Assembly: GCA_003506095.1 (NCBI GenBank)
Contig: DNWZ01000653.1
Span: 1 to 7,062 of the forward strand
DNA from: Planctomycetaceae bacterium
Lineage (GTDB): Bacteria; Planctomycetota; Planctomycetia; Pirellulales; Pirellulaceae
Direction of reading: 5' to 3'
Length of the DNA stretch: 7,062 nt
Of this stretch, positions 4,532 through 7,062 are shown piece by piece. The notes under the pieces were generated by a model. That model made no database searches. It saw only the letters and a list, made by a program, of their open reading frames with translations, and was not told where the DNA came from. The translations under genes and the position numbers were made by a program. Position 1 is the first letter of the stretch, and every line of letters begins with the position of its first letter.

Positions 4532-6598
4532 ATGATGCAGTTGCTACTGCGATACCGCGACCTGATTTTACCAATTGGCATCATTGGGTGCTTGGTCATC
4601 ATTTTGGTCCCGCTACCGCCAATGTTGATGGACTTGCTGTTGGCGGGCAATATCACCATTGGTGTGATTGTCCTATTGACAACAGTCTATGTATCGACAC
4701 CGCTGGAATTTAGTATTTTCCCATCTTTGTTACTTGCAACAACGCTTGCACGTTTGGTGTTGAATGTTGCAACAACTCGTTTGATTCTAACGGGTGCCGA
4801 ATCCAATAAAATGGGTGCCGCTGGTGGAGTGATTCAAAGTTTTGGTGAGTTCGTATCAGGCGATAGCCTTGAGGTCGGCCTCATCATCTTTGGGATCATC
4901 GTATTGATTCAGTTTATCGTGATTACCAAAGGTGCGACGCGTATCAGTGAAGTGGCCGCGCGTTTCGCGTTGGACGGGATGCCGGGTCGGCAAATGGCGA
5001 TCGACGCCGACTTGAATGCCGGTTTGATCGATGAGAAAGAGGCGCAACGACGGCGTCAAGAAGTGACAGCGCAGGCAGATTTTTATGGAGCGATGGACGG
5101 TGCAAGTAAATTCGTCCGAGGTGATGCGGTTGCCGGCTTGATCATCACTGCGATCAACGTTGTCGGCGGACTGTACATTGGGGTGATGCGACTGGGCATG
5201 CCAGTGGCGGATGCGGCGGAGCTATTTACAAAGTTAACGATTGGCGACGGATTGGTCAGCCAGGTGCCCGCTTTGTTAATCTCGCTGGCTGCCGGTTTGC
5301 TGGTCACTCGAAGTGCTGCCGCGTCGAACATGCCGCTGGAGTTTATCAAACAGTTGTTTGGTAATTCCCGAGCGCTGATGGTCGCCGGCGGATTCATGGT
5401 TGTAATGATCGTCACCAACCTTCCCGCACTGCCGATGGCGACTTTAGGTTTCGGCTGCGTCGGTTTAGCTTTAGTGATGAATCGGCAAACGGCACGCGAT
5501 AAGGTCGCTACCGAAGATCGTGCCCAGGCCGAGAAAGACGCTGTTGCAGCACCAACCAAACGCGTTGAAGACTTTTTGACGGTCGATCCGATGGAGATGA
5601 CGATCGGATTGGGTTTATTGCAATTGGCCGATCCGGCCCGTGGTGGCGATTTGATGGAGCGTATCTCCGGCATTCGCAATTCGATCGCTGCGGACATCGG
5701 CATTATCCTGCCAAAAGTTCGCGTGCGGGATGAAATGAATTTGGGCGACAATGAGTATGAGATTCGCATCGCTGGTAGCCCAGTGGCGAGGGCGAGTGTT
5801 TTTCCTGGGCGGTGGCTGGCGATCGACTCGGGCGCTACAACCGGGGTGATCGATGGTGAACCGACTCGCGATCCGACGTTTGGCCAGCCCGCGGTATGGA
5901 TCGACCCCATGCGTCGCGAACAAGCGGCGATCTATGGTTACACGACTGTACCGCCTAGCGCGGTGCTTTCGACTCACTTGCAGGAAATCGTTCGCCGATA
6001 TGCTGACGAACTATTAACTCGTGACGCAACTAAACACTTGTTGGACGAACTGAAACAGGTTTCGCCAGCCGTGGTCGACGAATTAATTCCGGGAATTCTG
6101 AAATTGTCCGAAGTGCAGCAAGTCCTACAGATGTTGCTGCGGGAAGACGTTCCAATTCGCCAGTTGGGCATCATCATGGAAACGCTCGGTGATTACGCGA
6201 CCAAAACGAAAGACTCGGTTTGGTTGGTCGAGTACGTGCGCCACCGTCTTGCACGCACGATCAGCAATCGATACCGCGATGCCTACAACCGTTTGCATGT
6301 CGTCGCAATCGATCCGGCAATGGAAGACCGCATCGCGGCAGGAATCGAGCACGGGGAGCGAGGTTTATTTGTCAGAATGAGCCCTCAAGCGGTAGAGCTC
6401 ACTTGCGAGCGAATCGATCGAATGATTAATAAACTCGTATCCGCTGGCCACCCGCCGGTACTATTGGTCAGTCCAAGGATTCGACCAGGTCTCAAGCAGA
6501 TGACGGCGACACGGATGCCACGTTTAAAGATCCTTTCGTATAACGAAATCACCCAAGATACTCAGATCGAGTCTCTCGGAGTTGTGACAGATAAATAA
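4532..6598 (+). CDS. flhA: Flagellar biosynthesis protein FlhA (export motor and substrate receptor)
   Basis: FlhA forms the nonameric ring of the flagellar export apparatus; it couples proton flow to export and binds chaperone-substrate complexes. At 688 residues it has the family's usual length of about 690. The N-terminal half (1-318) is hydrophobic with about eight membrane segments. It contains LARLVLNVATTRLIL (72-86) and the FHIPEP signature RISEVAARFALDGMPGRQM (137-155), continued by AIDADLNAGLI. The conserved MDGASKFVRGD follows at 188-198. A charged linker (about 320-344) leads to the cytoplasmic receptor domain, which starts VEDFLTVDPMEMTIGLGL. Two ATG codons are adjacent (4532, 4535). 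An in-frame stop at 4520-4522 excludes longer forms. The Shine-Dalgarno is weak. It lies between the acyltransferase and flhF on the same strand. Confidence 0.98.
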   Translation: MMQLLLRYRDLILPIGIIGCLVIILVPLPPMLMDLLLAGNITIGVIVLLTTVYVSTPLEFSIFPSLLLATTLARLVLNVATTRLILTGAESNKMGAAGGVIQSFGEFVSGDSLEVGLIIFGIIVLIQFIVITKGATRISEVAARFALDGMPGRQMAIDADLNAGLIDEKEAQRRRQEVTAQADFYGAMDGASKFVRGDAVAGLIITAINVVGGLYIGVMRLGMPVADAAELFTKLTIGDGLVSQVPALLISLAAGLLVTRSAAASNMPLEFIKQLFGNSRALMVAGGFMVVMIVTNLPALPMATLGFGCVGLALVMNRQTARDKVATEDRAQAEKDAVAAPTKRVEDFLTVDPMEMTIGLGLLQLADPARGGDLMERISGIRNSIAADIGIILPKVRVRDEMNLGDNEYEIRIAGSPVARASVFPGRWLAIDSGATTGVIDGEPTRDPTFGQPAVWIDPMRREQAAIYGYTTVPPSAVLSTHLQEIVRRYADELLTRDATKHLLDELKQVSPAVVDELIPGILKLSEVQQVLQMLLREDVPIRQLGIIMETLGDYATKTKDSVWLVEYVRHRLARTISNRYRDAYNRLHVVAIDPAMEDRIAAGIEHGERGLFVRMSPQAVELTCERIDRMINKLVSAGHPPVLLVSPRIRPGLKQMTATRMPRLKILSYNEITQDTQIESLGVVTDK

Positions 6599-6761
6599 TT
6601 GTAATTTTTCGCATTGCCTGAAGAAGTTCTAACGCGTTATGACTCTCTTCGTCGTTTGAACCGTTTCCGATTTTACTTGTTTCGTTGATGATGAATTGAT
6701 CATTTCGAGTTCATTGCGGTATTCAAATCCCGTTCGTATTAGCACTCCATAGTCGATCCCC
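6599..6761 (+). other. Intergenic region between flhA and flhF
   Basis: This 163-base gap contains an imperfect inverted repeat (6620-6650) centred on the palindrome TAACGCGTTA (6630-6639), with outer GAAGA/TCTTC arms. It is not followed by a T run, so it is not a clear terminator. No Shine-Dalgarno is seen before flhF, and no gene or firm promoter is visible. Confidence 0.4.
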
Positions 6762-7062
6762 ATGCATATTCGAACATTCCGCGCAGCGAGTCTTCAGGAC
6801 GCCCTGGAAGATATCCGACGCCAAATGGGCGACGGCGCATCTGTTTTGTACACGCGTCAGGTCCGTGAAGGTTGGATGGGGTGGTTGGGCAGAACGTCCG
6901 TTGAGGTGACAGCCGGCCTGCGGGACGATCACGACCTTTCTCGGCAAAACAACCACAACGACCAAGACGTCCGGCCGGAACAAGCTGTCAAAGCGGTCGC
7001 GATTACTCGTGACGTGCTCCACGCGCGTCACGGATACCCGCTGGAATTGCAGGACTTGCGGT
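6762..7062 (+). CDS. flhF: Flagellar biosynthesis GTPase FlhF, N-terminal part only
   Basis: FlhF is an SRP-type GTPase that places the flagellar basal body and controls flagellar number, usually with FlhG. Only the first 100 codons are in the window, so the GTPase domain is not seen. The N-terminal basic domain is recognisable: MHIRTFRAASLQDALEDIRR, then GDGASVLYTRQVREGWMGWL and GRTSVEVTAGL. This follows the family pattern of an alternating N-terminal strand, a helix, the GpdAxIlxTR block and a VEVTA strand. After this comes a polar, Asn/Asp/His-rich linker. An in-frame TAG at 6750-6752 bounds the start, so ATG 6762 is well fixed, though no Shine-Dalgarno precedes it. It follows flhA on the same strand, as in many bacteria where flhA-flhF-flhG cluster. 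Confidence 0.88.
   Translation, partial: MHIRTFRAASLQDALEDIRRQMGDGASVLYTRQVREGWMGWLGRTSVEVTAGLRDDHDLSRQNNHNDQDVRPEQAVKAVAITRDVLHARHGYPLELQDLR

Noticed and set aside
5083..5910. 275-residue open frame on the minus strand inside flhA
   Set aside because: It lies wholly antisense to the strongly conserved flhA, has a Ser/Thr/Pro/Ala-rich low-information composition, and has no recognisable domain; it is a shadow of flhA codon use.
6620..6650. Inverted repeat after flhA as a terminator
   Set aside because: The stem is interrupted by a bulge and an internal loop and is not followed by a T run; flhF follows on the same strand.

Overview
The window is a flagellar type III export locus, probably from a planctomycete of the Pirellulaceae (Rhodopirellula-like) type. 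This placement is an inference. It rests on moderate GC, GTG and TTG starts with patchy Shine-Dalgarno use, a divergent version of the flagellar export proteins, and a REP-like palindrome of the AAAAGGGG..CTGACCC kind between genes. No rRNA, tRNA, CRISPR array, transposase or phage gene is visible.

Layout. The left 3 kb is a minus-strand operon, fliP-fliQ-fliR-flhB in transcription order, and flhB runs off the left edge. fliQ/fliR and fliR/flhB are separated by only about 12-13 bases. fliP/fliQ are separated by about 130 bases, filled mostly by a large imperfect palindrome (2002-2098). A divergent intergenic region (2969-3246) follows. The right half is on the plus strand: a lipid A-type (LpxL/HtrB family) acyltransferase (3247-4314), then flhA (4532-6598), then the start of flhF (from 6762), cut by the right edge. 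No gap between genes exceeds 300 bases.

How the genes work together. FliP, FliQ and FliR form the inner-membrane export gate. FlhB is the substrate-specificity switch wrapped around it. FlhA is the proton-driven nonameric export motor and chaperone-substrate receptor. FlhF is the SRP-family GTPase that sets flagellar position and number. The acyltransferase has no known part in export. It sits between the two diverging halves of the locus and would transfer an acyl chain to a lipid A-like or other glycolipid acceptor.

The window is mostly an ordinary flagellar locus. The points most worth a second look are an NPTE sequence in place of the usual NPTH autocleavage motif in FlhB, the REP-like palindrome that splits fliP from fliQ, the acyltransferase inside the export locus, and a strong over-representation of the hexamer CGATCG. 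No clearly new system was found.
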